From Tistlia consotensis USBA 355 (GTDB lineage: Bacteria; Pseudomonadota; Alphaproteobacteria; Kiloniellales; DSM-21159), in assembly GCF_900177295.1 (NCBI RefSeq), contig NZ_FWZX01000001.1:570631-634630 (forward strand): a stretch of DNA of 64,000 nt. The letters are read 5' to 3'. Numbering within the stretch: position 1 is the first letter of the stretch; the number at the start of each line of letters is the position of its first letter. Made by a program: the position numbers and the translations under genes. The notes below the pieces were generated by a model. It worked only from the letters and a program-made list of their open reading frames with translations, was not told the DNA's origin and searched no databases. This document shows, in pieces, positions 1-8,954 of the stretch.

Positions 1-95
1 CGTCCGTGCCCTCGTCGCCGTTGCCGGTGTCGCTGTCGGCGACCGTCACCCCGCCGTCAGACTGCGCCGAGAGGTCGTAGCCGGCCCGGTCGCCG
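1..95. repeat. Direct repeat copy A inside the adhesin gene
   Basis: Identical base for base to 4261-4355 and ending where the two copies diverge (tgata here, cggta in the other copy). It may extend left of the window. It encodes the GDRAGYDLSAQSDGG-VADSDTGNGDEGTD unit in the minus-strand adhesin frame. Confidence 0.95.
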
Positions 96-2515
96 TGATA
101 GAGCGCGGTGTCGTCGCCGGCGCTGCCGATCAGCACGTCGTCGCCGCCGCCGCCGTCGATCGTGAAGCCGGCCGAGCCGTCCAGCGAGCCGCTGGAGGCG
201 TCGAGCGTCTGGGCGCCGTCGCCGAGCAGGATCGTCACCCCGATCGGCGAGCCGTTGAAGAAGGGGCTGTTCTCGGCGTTGCCGACGGTGACGCCGTCGA
301 TCGTGACGTCCGATGCGCCGGCATCGGTGAACTTGATGCCGTTGTAGGTGCCGTCGATCGTGCCGTTGGAGATCGTCACGCCGTCCAGCGTCGCCGGCGG
401 GTTGCCGTAGTTGCTGCCGTCGTCGCGGGCGTGGATCGCGATGCCGGCGCCGGTCGGATCGGCGATGCCGTCGGCGCCGTAGCTGTGGCCGACGCCGGTC
501 AGGGTGAAGTCGTCGATCAGGATGTTGCTGTAGTCGCCGTACTTCAGGTTGAGCTCGATGCCGGCGCCGTAGAGGCCGTCGCCGCCGAACGAGGGCGTGC
601 GGCCGTACTCGCCGACGTCGGTCAGCAGGGCGCCGGTGATCGTCAGGTCCTGGGCCTGCTCGAGGTAGATGCCCTTCTCGTTCAGGTCGGAGAGCGTCAG
701 GCCGTTGATCGTCACGTCGCTGAAGGCGCCGGTGCCGACGGAGACCGAGGGATCGGCCGTCGCCTCCTTGCTGGCGTTGATCGTGATGCCGTGCTGGCCG
801 TGGCTGATCGAGCCGCCGTCGATGGTCAGGTTGGTGATCGAGGGACCCTGGCCGTTCGTCGTCGGGTAGCCGTTGGTGATGCCGACGACCGACTGGCTGA
901 TGTCGAGGTCGCGGAGCGTCGTGCCGTCGGTGTCGCCGAGCACGACGCCCCACTTGAAGCCGCTCAGGTCCAGGTTCTGCAGGGTGACGCCGTCGGCCTC
1001 GACGGTGATGCCGTTGTCGCCGGAATAGCTGCTGTGGGTCTGCAGCCAGCTGTCGAGGTCGGCGCTGCCCGGGCCGCCGCCGGAGCCGGTGATCGTGCCG
1101 GCGATGACCGCACCGTCGGCGCCGACGATGTTGAGCGCCTTGTCGATCACGATGCCGCCGGCGTAGGTGCCGGCGCCGACGTAGATCGTGTCGCCCGGGG
1201 CGGCCGCGTCGATCGCCGCCTGGATCGTCGAGAAGTCGCCGAAGACGGTGTTGACCGTCAGCGTGACGTTCGCCGTGCTGGCATCGTCGAAGGTGTTGTC
1301 GGCGACCAGCGTCGCGGCATTGGTCAGCGAGCCTTCCTGGTGGAAGATCTGCGCCTCGTTGCCGGTCAGGCTGTTGCCGGTGATCGTGACGTTGGTCGGT
1401 GTCGAGTCCTTGCCGACCCGGATGCCGAAGGTCGTGTTGCCGTCGCCGGCGATGCCGTTGTCGTGGATGTCGTTGCCGGTGATCGCGATGTTGTCGACGG
1501 CGAACTCGACGAAGATCGCGCCGTTGGCGCTGTGGCTGTCGTGGATCTCGTTGCCGCTGACCGTGACGTTGCTCATGTAGACGGAGATGCCGTCCTGAGC
1601 GGTGTCGTGGATCACGTTGCCGACGACCTGGCCGCCGGAATCCCCGGCGTTGCTGCCGCCCTTGTCGCCGAGCTTGATGCCGTCGTTGCCGGTCACGGCG
1701 TAGATCAGGTTGCCCTGCACCAGCGAGTTCTGCGCACCGTCGAGGTAGATCGCGGCGTTGGTCGAGGCGATGTCGTGGACCTCGTTCGACAGGATCTGCC
1801 CGCCGGTCGAGCTGCCGGCCAGGTTGATGCCGTCGCCGGCGGTGTCGAAGACGTTGTTGAACTGGATCACGGCATCGCTGGCGTTGCGCAGCTGGATGCC
1901 CTCGTCGCCGCTCGAATCGTGGATGAAGCTGTACTGGATCACCGGGTCGGCGATCGTCCCCGAGGACGAGGAGGTGATCAGGTCGCCGCTGCCGTTGCGG
2001 ATGTCGAAGCCGTCGATCGTGACGCCGTCGGCGGCGACCTGGATCAGGGTCGAGATGCCACCGCCGTCGATGATCGTCTCGCTGCCGTCGCCGGCCGTGC
2101 GCAGCCCGGCCGCGCCGCGCGGGTCGACGCCGGCCTGCTCGCCCAGCAGGGTCACCGCCTTGTCGATGACGATCGCGCTGGTGATGGCGTAGGTGCCGGC
2201 CTTGACCAGGATCGTGTCGCCGTCCTGGGCGGCGTCGACCGCTTCCTGGATCGTCGCGAAGCCCGAGCCGCCGACCAGCAGCGTCCGGCTGTCCGAGAAG
2301 GCCAGGGTCTCGACGCCGCTCAGCTGGTCGGTGCCGTCGCGGCCGGCGGTGCCGTCGACGACCGTGACGGTGCCGTCGTCGTTCTGCGTGATGCTGTAGC
2401 CGGCCGCGGTGCCCGTGAAACCGGCCGTGTCGGTCCCGGCACCACCGGTCAGCTGGTCGTCGCCGCCGCCGCCGTCGATCACGTTGGCGCCGTCGTCGCC
2501 GGCGAGGCTGTCGGC
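1..2515 (-). pseudogene. In-frame continuation of the RTX/beta-helix adhesin beyond the amber codon (partial, runs off window)
   Basis: Immediately after the TAG the same minus-strand frame stays open through the rest of the window and encodes ADSLAGDDGANVIDGGGG, RTX repeats, and two more beta-helix modules. One opens with FATIQEAVDAA (about 2190-2262) and one with FSTIQAAIDAA (about 1165-1240). Another RTX block lies at about 100-160 and is followed by the GDRAGYDLSAQSDGG unit also present in the upstream part. No plausible start codon with a ribosome site lies next to the stop. ENLVGSD*ADSLAGDDGAN reads like the common RTX phrase with Tyr at the stop position, so one TAC-to-TAG change would explain the break. 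Whether this is a real nonsense mutation, a sequencing error or readthrough cannot be decided here. The true C-terminus, where a T1SS signal would lie, is outside the window. Confidence 0.7.
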
Positions 2516-5500
2516 CTAATCCGAGCCGACCAGGTTCTCGATGCTGTCGAGGGTGTCGCCCTCGGCGTCGCCGCCGCCGGCCGTGCCGGCAGCCAGGTCG
2601 ACGCGGACCCCGGCCGCCGAGCCGAGGTAGCTCGCCGTGTCGCTGCCGGCACCGCCGTGCAGCACGTCGGCGCCGCTGCCGCCGAGCAGGTAGTCGCCGC
2701 CGCCGCCGCCGCTCAGCTGGTCGTCGCCGCCGCGGCCGTTGATGAAGTCGTTGGCGTCGGTGCCGGTGATCACGTTGTCGGTGACCGGCTGGGCGCTGTC
2801 CTCGCCCTGCAGCGCCGCGGCGATGCTGCTGTCCGGCAGGACGATGTTGAAGGAGGTGCCGTCGACGTCGCCACTGATGCCGTCGAGGTTGAGGACGTAG
2901 CCCCAGGTCGTGACCACGGCCGAGAGGTCGACGCCATCGAGGGTCAGGCCGCCCAGGTCGCCGTAGTTGTAGACCGCGAGGCCGTTCTTCTCGAAGTCGC
3001 CGGACATGACGACGTCGGTCAGGGTCACGCTGCCGATCGGCGTGGTCGGCACGATCGTGCCGAGCAGCGGGTTCTCGACGCCGATCATCTCGATGCCGTA
3101 GTCGGGCTGCGCGGTGACGGCGGTGCCGTCCGCCGCGCCGACGATGGTGACGTTGGTGAAGGTCGCGTCGGCGGTGAAGTTGTAGAGCTTGACGTGGGCG
3201 CTCGAGCCGCTGACCGGCACGAAGCCGTTGTTCTCGAAGGTGCTGTCGGTGACGACGAGGGCGGTCAGCGAGCCCGAGTCGGTGCGGATGCCGTAGTTGC
3301 TGTTGCCCTCGATGGTCACGCCGCTGAGCGTCAGGGTGCCGACATGGGCGTCGGCGTCGACCTTCACGCCGGCGCTGCCGTCGGCGAAGGTCAGCCCCCT
3401 GACGGTGACGTCGGCGCCGGCGAGGTCGCCGCTGACCGTCAGGCCGCTGCCGCTCGCGGGATCGACGACGGCGCCGCTGCCGGCCGCGACCAGCGCGACG
3501 CCTTTGGTCAGGGTCAGGGCCTCGGCATAGGTGCCGTCCTGGACCAGGATGGTGTCGCCGGCACTGGCGGCGTCGATGGCCGCCTGGATCGTCGTGAAGT
3601 CACCGCTGCCGTCGGCCGCGACCACGAAGTTGGCGGCGACCTCGACGCGCATGTCGGCCTCGCCGACCACGGCACCGCTGGTCTTGTCGGTGACGATCAG
3701 GCTGACGTCGTAGCTGCCGATCGCGCCGGGGTCGTAGCCGTTCGCGCCGATCGAGTCGAACAGCAGGTTCTGCGAGTTCTGCAGGCCGTCGGTCGCGCCG
3801 CTCGGGTCGTCGTAGTAGTGCTCGCCCGTGGCGTCGTCGTGGGCGACCGGGTCGAAGTCGCTGACGATCGTCGAGCGGTTGCCGTCGAGGTCGGTGTAGT
3901 CGACCGTGATCCTGACGTCGTACTTCGAGAGGTCCGGGTTCGAGCCGTAGTCGATGACGCTGTAGTCGAAGTTCCACTGGCCGCCCTGCAGGCCGCTGCC
4001 GCTGGTCGTCAGCCCGGTCTCGCTGTGGTAGGTCGCGCCCTCCGAGGTCACCGTCGCGCTGAAGCGGCCGTGCGCCTTCAGCGCGACCTCCAGCCCGACG
4101 TCGGTGTTGTCGTTGATCACGAAGCCGGTGTCGGTCAGGCCGCTGCCCGGATGGAAGCCGTCGGTGCCGCCGCCGTCGTGCTCGGCGGCCGCGCGGCCCA
4201 GCGTCGCCCCGAACGACACCGTGCCGTCGGCGAAGACCAGCTGCTCGATGCCGGTCAGGTCGTCCGTGCCCTCGTCGCCGTTGCCGGTGTCGCTGTCGGC
4301 GACCGTCACCCCGCCGTCAGACTGCGCCGAGAGGTCGTAGCCGGCCCGGTCGCCGCGGTAGACGGCGACGTCGTCGCCCGCCCCGCCGACCAGGACGTCG
4401 TCGCCGCCGCTGCCGAAGAAGTAGTCGTTGGCGGCCGTGCCGGTGAAGCTGTTGTCGCCCTCGAGCAGCGCATAGGGCGCGGGCAGCGTCGCCGGATAGT
4501 CGACGCCGTGGGCCAGGTCCCAGCCGACGGCCGCCGCGGCCTTGGCGAGGTTGCTGTAGTGGCCCTCGCTGTCGACCCGGCCGTCGTGGTAGGGCCGGTC
4601 GCCGAAGTCGGCGCCTGCCTCGCTGCGCGGGTCCTCCTGGCCGAGGTTGGTGAAGCGGCTGGCGATCGGGCCGTCGCCGAGGTTGCCGAGCAGGTTGTCG
4701 TGCAGCGTCTGCAGGCGCCCGCTGGTCACCTTGGCGATGTCGAGCAGCGGCGTGCCGCCGGCCTCGAGATAGGCCGCGTAGTCGTTGCCGAGATGGGCGA
4801 AGGAGGTGTTGATCGAGAGGTCGTAGTAGTCGCCGGAGCCGACGTAGAGCTGGTCGAGCTGGACCCAGAAGGCGGCGATCGCGTCGCTGTGGCTGCCGTC
4901 GACCGTCAGGTTGTCGGGGATCAGCGACTTCTGGGCGTCGAGCCCCTCGAACTCCAGGGCCAGCAGATTGGCGACGCTGGGCGTCGCGTCGCCCGGCACC
5001 GTGAGCTGCGCGTTGACCACGTTGACCGCGGCGCCGCCGGCGATGGTCAGGGTGCCGTTGGCCTCGGAGAGGAGGTCGAGGGCCTGGCCGTCGAGCTGCA
5101 GGCTCTGGCCGGAGCCGGTGACGATGCGGGTCAGGTCACCGAGGTTGGTGAAGCGGACCGTGCCGCCCAGCTTCGAGAGATCGAGCGTGGTGACCCCGTC
5201 GAGCAGGTCGGCGTCGACGACCAGCGCGCCGTCGGAGGCGATCTGGATCGCCAGGCCGTCGGCGGTCTGGATGCCCAGCTTCTTGGCCAGCGTCAGCGTG
5301 TCGCTGCCGACCGTCGCGCCGTCGAGCAGGACGATGCGGTCGCCCGCGGCGGCGGCGGCGGCCGCCTGGCTGAAGCTGTACTCGCTGCCGCCGCCGACCA
5401 GGCGGAAGGAGCGGTCGGTGAACTGCAGCGTCTCGGCGTTCTCGACCCGGTCGAGGTTGCCGCCGCCGCCGTCCAGCGTGACGACGCCGCCCGACTGCGC

Positions 5501-7546
5501 CAGCTGGAAGGAAGCGGAGGTCCCGTTGAAGCGCACGATGTCGACGCCGCTGCCGCCGTCGATGCTGTCCGCGCCGGCGCCGCCGGCGAGATCGTCGTTG
5601 CCGCTGCCGCCGATGAGCACATCGTCGCCGGCGTCGCCGGACAGCACGTCGTTGCCGGCGCCGCCGTCCAGCGTGTCGTTGCCGCTGCCGCCCTGGATCG
5701 CGTCCTTGCCGTCCAGGCCGAACAGCGTGTCGTTGCCGCCGAGGCCGCTGATCGCGTCGGCCTCCGCGGTGCCGGTGAAGACGTTGTCGCCGTCGTCGAG
5801 GGTGTTGGCGCCGCCGACCGCGCCGACCTCGGCGTTGTCGGCGTGGTTCTGGACCTCGCTCGAGTCGTCGTAGTTGCCGACCGCGCTGTCGTCGTCGTTC
5901 TCGACCGCGTTCTGGATCGCCGTGGCGGCCTGGCCCTGGGCGACCTGGGCGGCCTGGGCCAGCTGGGTCAGCACCTGGGTCGAGCCGCCGCTGGTGTCGA
6001 CGTTGTTGACCACCTGGTTCGAGGCCTGGATGACCTTCGTGACGTTGGCGACGTCGTTGGCGTTGAAGGTCGGCGTCGTGCCGGTCTGGCTGCCGTAGTT
6101 GGTCGCGGCGCTGTTGACCACCGTCGTCAGGTGGGTCGCGTTGGTCAGGTCGGAGGCCTGGTTGGCCGCGGCGTCGCTGGCGACCTGGCTCGCGATCGCC
6201 TTGGAGGCCGCGCTGGACGCCGAGCTGCTGCTGGTCGCGCCGGCACCCTCCAGCGCCTTCTGCACCTGGGTCAGGGTGTTGGCGATCTGGACGCCGGCCT
6301 TGACCGCCTGCACGGCGGTGGCGTCGCCGGCCTGGGCCGCGGCGACCGGATCGGTGCTGCCCAGCTTGAAGCTGGCGGGGATGCCGAGTGCCTGCTTGAC
6401 CTGGGACTCGGCCGTCGCGGCGTCGGTGCCGCCCTCGACGAGGTCCTGCACCAGGGTGGTCAGGGGGGTCACGACGGTCGACCCGGCCGGCGCCCGCAAG
6501 GTGCCGCTGAAGGCCAGTCCGGTCGAGATGTCGGTGCCGCCGAACATGACCAGCGGGCCGCTGGTCGTCGGGTTGACGAAGGAGAAGTTGCCGCTGATGT
6601 CGGTGGTCGTGAACTCCTCGCCGTCGTCCAGCGTGCCGTTGCCGTTGGCGTCGATGAAGACGGTGGCGTTCGCGATGTAGCCGTCGACCACCTGGCCGCT
6701 CAGCGCCGTCGCCCCACCGCCGGAGCCGCCACCGCTGTCGGTGGTGCCGCCCTCGCTGCCGCTGCTGCCGCTGCCGCTGCTGCCGGCCGAGGACGTCTCG
6801 GAGGTGCCGCTGCCACCGCCGACCGCGCTCGACGAGACCGCGGTGGCGGTGCTGCTGCTGCCGCCGGACGAGCCGCCGCCCGCCAGGCTGCCGGTGGAGC
6901 CGCCGCCGTGCGTGCTGTTGCGCGCCTCGAGCGTGGTATTCGTCGAAAAGGCCGTGGATTCGGGCTGCGCCGGCGCAAAGGCCCGGAAGCCCGCGGTGTC
7001 GCGCAGCACGCTGTCGCTCGAGAAGCCGCCCGCCGGTTCGCCGCCGAACAGCACGTGGCCGCCCTCGCCGCCGGTCAGGCTGGCGGGGCGCAGGCCGCCG
7101 TCGCCCTCCGCGGTGACGCCGCGCACGTCGCCGGGATTGCTGAACGAGGCGTGGCCGGTCGGAAGCGGCGCGGACGACGGAGGTGCGCTCTCGTGGCCGG
7201 CCGCCGGCGCCATCTGCGACAGCTCGTCGGCGATCGCCGTCGTCAGGTCCTGCGCGTCGGCGATCGTCTGGACGGTGCCGCTGTCCGCGTCGACCAGCGA
7301 GACCTCGGCCTGTCCGTCGAACAGGTAGAGCGCCAGCTTCTCGAAGGTGAACTGCTCGCTGTCGCCGGATGCGGACTGCAGCGCGACGACGAGATCGTTG
7401 CCACTCAGGCTGACGGCGACCTTTTCCCCTGGCGCCGGCACAACCCGGATCTTGTCGCCGGGCTGGATCGGCGGCAGTGCAGTTCCGGGCGCAAGAGAGA
7501 CTTCGACGACGCCGCCATCAGCCGACTCGATGACGAGCTTTGCCAT
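2516..7546 (-). CDS. Giant RTX/beta-helix surface adhesin, N-terminal part up to an in-frame amber codon
   Basis: A 1676-residue acidic protein with no classical signal peptide, as expected for type I secretion. Residues 1-120 resemble a LapA-type retention module and contain PAAG at 114-117, the form of a dialanine LapG cleavage site. A Ser/Gly-rich linker spans about 213-282, followed by a Ca-binding, Ig-like stretch with DANGNGTLDDGE near 299-310. RTX nonapeptides (GGxGxDxL type) lie at about 600-670, with further blocks near 1040-1060 and at the C-terminus. Residues about 1310-1570 form a right-handed beta-helix region opening with FTTIQAAIDAA. The start is ATG with a GGGGGAT ribosome site. 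The frame ends at TAG (2516-2518), but the same frame continues as RTX sequence to the window edge, so this is probably a truncated reading of a larger gene. No type I secretion or lapD/lapG genes are in the window. The family call is firm; adhesion and biofilm function are inferred. Confidence 0.8.
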   Translation of the reverse strand: MAKLVIESADGGVVEVSLAPGTALPPIQPGDKIRVVPAPGEKVAVSLSGNDLVVALQSASGDSEQFTFEKLALYLFDGQAEVSLVDADSGTVQTIADAQDLTTAIADELSQMAPAAGHESAPPSSAPLPTGHASFSNPGDVRGVTAEGDGGLRPASLTGGEGGHVLFGGEPAGGFSSDSVLRDTAGFRAFAPAQPESTAFSTNTTLEARNSTHGGGSTGSLAGGGSSGGSSSTATAVSSSAVGGGSGTSETSSAGSSGSGSSGSEGGTTDSGGGSGGGATALSGQVVDGYIANATVFIDANGNGTLDDGEEFTTTDISGNFSFVNPTTSGPLVMFGGTDISTGLAFSGTLRAPAGSTVVTPLTTLVQDLVEGGTDAATAESQVKQALGIPASFKLGSTDPVAAAQAGDATAVQAVKAGVQIANTLTQVQKALEGAGATSSSSASSAASKAIASQVASDAAANQASDLTNATHLTTVVNSAATNYGSQTGTTPTFNANDVANVTKVIQASNQVVNNVDTSGGSTQVLTQLAQAAQVAQGQAATAIQNAVENDDDSAVGNYDDSSEVQNHADNAEVGAVGGANTLDDGDNVFTGTAEADAISGLGGNDTLFGLDGKDAIQGGSGNDTLDGGAGNDVLSGDAGDDVLIGGSGNDDLAGGAGADSIDGGSGVDIVRFNGTSASFQLAQSGGVVTLDGGGGNLDRVENAETLQFTDRSFRLVGGGSEYSFSQAAAAAAAGDRIVLLDGATVGSDTLTLAKKLGIQTADGLAIQIASDGALVVDADLLDGVTTLDLSKLGGTVRFTNLGDLTRIVTGSGQSLQLDGQALDLLSEANGTLTIAGGAAVNVVNAQLTVPGDATPSVANLLALEFEGLDAQKSLIPDNLTVDGSHSDAIAAFWVQLDQLYVGSGDYYDLSINTSFAHLGNDYAAYLEAGGTPLLDIAKVTSGRLQTLHDNLLGNLGDGPIASRFTNLGQEDPRSEAGADFGDRPYHDGRVDSEGHYSNLAKAAAAVGWDLAHGVDYPATLPAPYALLEGDNSFTGTAANDYFFGSGGDDVLVGGAGDDVAVYRGDRAGYDLSAQSDGGVTVADSDTGNGDEGTDDLTGIEQLVFADGTVSFGATLGRAAAEHDGGGTDGFHPGSGLTDTGFVINDNTDVGLEVALKAHGRFSATVTSEGATYHSETGLTTSGSGLQGGQWNFDYSVIDYGSNPDLSKYDVRITVDYTDLDGNRSTIVSDFDPVAHDDATGEHYYDDPSGATDGLQNSQNLLFDSIGANGYDPGAIGSYDVSLIVTDKTSGAVVGEADMRVEVAANFVVAADGSGDFTTIQAAIDAASAGDTILVQDGTYAEALTLTKGVALVAAGSGAVVDPASGSGLTVSGDLAGADVTVRGLTFADGSAGVKVDADAHVGTLTLSGVTIEGNSNYGIRTDSGSLTALVVTDSTFENNGFVPVSGSSAHVKLYNFTADATFTNVTIVGAADGTAVTAQPDYGIEMIGVENPLLGTIVPTTPIGSVTLTDVVMSGDFEKNGLAVYNYGDLGGLTLDGVDLSAVVTTWGYVLNLDGISGDVDGTSFNIVLPDSSIAAALQGEDSAQPVTDNVITGTDANDFINGRGGDDQLSGGGGGDYLLGGSGADVLHGGAGSDTASYLGSAAGVRVDLAAGTAGGGDAEGDTLDSIENLVGSD
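4261..4355. repeat. Direct repeat copy B inside the adhesin gene
   Basis: Perfect 95-bp match to 1-95, separated by 4260 bp and in the same reading frame (residues about 1064-1095 of the adhesin). Perfect nucleotide identity, including third codon positions, points to recent duplication or gene conversion rather than old domain divergence. Confidence 0.95.
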
Positions 7547-8011
7547 GACCCGCGATCCCCCAAAATCGCAAGACGCAACCTATGCGGTAGCAACCTAAGC
7601 AAGAAGACCGGCGCCGATTCTCTGTCTTGCCAAGAAAGATAAAGACGTTTCGACTACCGGAACGACAAGGCTTGGTTGTCCATTAACGAATTTATAACCA
7701 TTCGCAACGCACGTGCGGGCGGAAATTTCGTATCCCTTTTGTAAACAAAACCGAGAAGAACAAGAATCTCTTCATGCATTAAGGTTAATGAATCTGGCCC
7801 TTCAATTACTTGCGCCGCTTTCCTCCTGCCTAGACGGGTTCGATGCAACAGGCCCGGACCCTGAAGACGCCGGATAGCCTTCGGATGATTTCGCAGTGCG
7901 GCAGGACAGGACTTCGAGCCGGCGGCAGCGGCACGCGGCGGCGGCTCCCCGGCGACGCTCCGGGGCGCCCCGGGAAATTCGACCGCCGCGAGTCTCCCCG
8001 CCGACGCCCTC
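7547..8011. promoter_or_regulatory. Intergenic region upstream of the adhesin, locally AT-rich, with a CtrA-like motif
   Basis: There is no credible gene in these 465 bp. About 7640-7830 is visibly poorer in GC than everything around it, as expected for a promoter of the minus-strand adhesin. TTAA (7683-7686), seven bases, then ATAA (7694-7697) is one mismatch from the alphaproteobacterial CtrA site TTAA-N7-TTAA, and a second TTAAGGTTAA stretch lies near 7780. Regulation by CtrA is only a suggestion from this motif. Confidence 0.3.
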
Positions 8012-8242
8012 CTAGCGGGCCTTCTTGCCGGCGCGCGCCACCTCGGGATCGAACTCGGCGGCGCGCTCGCGGCCGGCCTTTTCGGCCGACGTGGGCGGCT
8101 GCCCCGGCGAGGTGACGCCCTTGGCCGCCTCCTTCGCCCTGCCCTCGACCTCGCCGCCATGGGCGAAGGTCTCGGTCTTCTCGCGATAGCGGCGGTCGGC
8201 GTCCTTGTTGCCTTCGCCCTGATTGCTCTGCCGGTCGGTCAT
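8012..8242 (-). CDS. Small hydrophilic protein of unknown function
   Basis: A 76-residue, highly charged protein (starts MTDRQSNQGEGNKDADRRYR, ends in ARAGKKAR) with no membrane segment, no signal peptide and almost no hydrophobic core, so probably disordered. The start is chosen by an AGGAG ribosome site 8 bases upstream of the ATG; the longer upstream frame is Arg/Ala-rich antisense-like sequence. It lies downstream of the marR gene on the same strand with a gap of about 110 bp. Hydrophilic proteins of this kind are often stress-related in alphaproteobacteria, but I do not recognise a specific family. Confidence 0.6.
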   Translation of the reverse strand: MTDRQSNQGEGNKDADRRYREKTETFAHGGEVEGRAKEAAKGVTSPGQPPTSAEKAGRERAAEFDPEVARAGKKAR

Positions 8243-8352
8243 TGCACGCTCCTGCGGGTTGCACCTCTGGTCCGGCAACGGCGCGCCGCTGGCGGAGTTC
8301 CGTCGTGCCGGCCGCAGGCCGCCCGGACCGGCCGGAGCGATCGCGCGTGGCG

Positions 8353-8865
8353 CTACCGCTCGTCGGGGCGCGCGAGACGGCCGACGGCGCTGCCGAGGCG
8401 TTCCAGGCAGCGGTCGAGCACGGCCCGCTCCTCGGCCGAGAGCTCCGCCGTCAGTTCCGCCTCCAGCTCTTCGGCGATCGGCACCACCGCCTCGAAGGTC
8501 CCGCGGCCGCGCGGGCTGAGCGACAGGCGCAGCAGCCGCTGGTCCTCCGGGTGCGCCGCACGGTCGACCAGGCCCTTGCCGGTCAGCAGCGCGACCGCCC
8601 GGCTGACCTTGGCCTTGTCCATGGCGGTGCGCTCGCAGATCTCGTTCGAGGACAGGGGCGCGAAGCTGCCGAGCACCGCCAGCACCCGCCACTCGGGGAT
8701 CGACAGGCCGAAGCGCGCCGAGTAGCGCTCGGCGAAGGCGCGGGAGATGCGGTTGGTGGTCACCGACAGGCGGTAGGGCAGGAAGTCGCCCAGCGAGAAG
8801 CCGCCGGCGCCGGCCGGCTGCGCCGCCTCCAGCTCCGTCGCGTCGGATTGCCGCCGTCCCGCCAT
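8353..8865 (-). CDS. MarR-family transcriptional regulator of the adjacent aromatic operon
   Basis: 170 residues with a MarR winged helix: LPYRLSVTTNRISRAFAERY begins helix 1, LSSNEICERTAMDKAKVSRA is the recognition helix region, and HPEDQRLLRLSLSPRG is the wing. A longer frame reaches 8925, but the start at 8865 leaves the palindrome at 8884-8899 outside the gene and fits family length. The gene diverges from the homogentisate-type operon, the usual arrangement for a MarR repressor whose ligand is a pathway aromatic acid. Ligand identity is inferred from context only. Confidence 0.85.
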   Translation of the reverse strand: MAGRRQSDATELEAAQPAGAGGFSLGDFLPYRLSVTTNRISRAFAERYSARFGLSIPEWRVLAVLGSFAPLSSNEICERTAMDKAKVSRAVALLTGKGLVDRAAHPEDQRLLRLSLSPRGRGTFEAVVPIAEELEAELTAELSAEERAVLDRCLERLGSAVGRLARPDER

Positions 8866-8883
8866 GCCCTGCGCCTTGACGTC

Positions 8884-8899
8884 CGTTTCACTTGAAACG
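8884..8899. promoter_or_regulatory. Palindromic operator, probably bound by the adjacent MarR protein
   Basis: CGTTTCA-CT-TGAAACG is a perfect 7+2+7 inverted repeat placed between the divergent marR start (8865) and the dioxygenase start (8955). Size and symmetry match MarR-family operators. It could control both directions. Confidence 0.75.
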
Positions 8900-8954
8900 A
8901 TATTGGCCGTCACGCTCCAGCACAAGGGGCGAGACCGAAAGACGGGAGGAGGCC

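Noticed and set aside
57-953. Arg/Asp-rich minus-strand frame of 298 codons
   Set aside because: Out-of-frame reading of the adhesin RTX/beta-helix DNA; the in-register frame codes for the real protein.
95-7642. A plus-strand open frame of 2515 codons
   Set aside because: It is the exact in-register antisense of the RTX adhesin; its Ala/Val/Asp/Arg-rich, low-complexity translation is what reversed Gly/Asp/Thr codons give, and the minus-strand reading has recognisable domains.
7654-8160. Basic 168-codon minus-strand frame
   Set aside because: Arg/Pro/Ala-rich, overlaps the better supported small gene at 8012-8242 in another frame and lies across the AT-rich promoter region.
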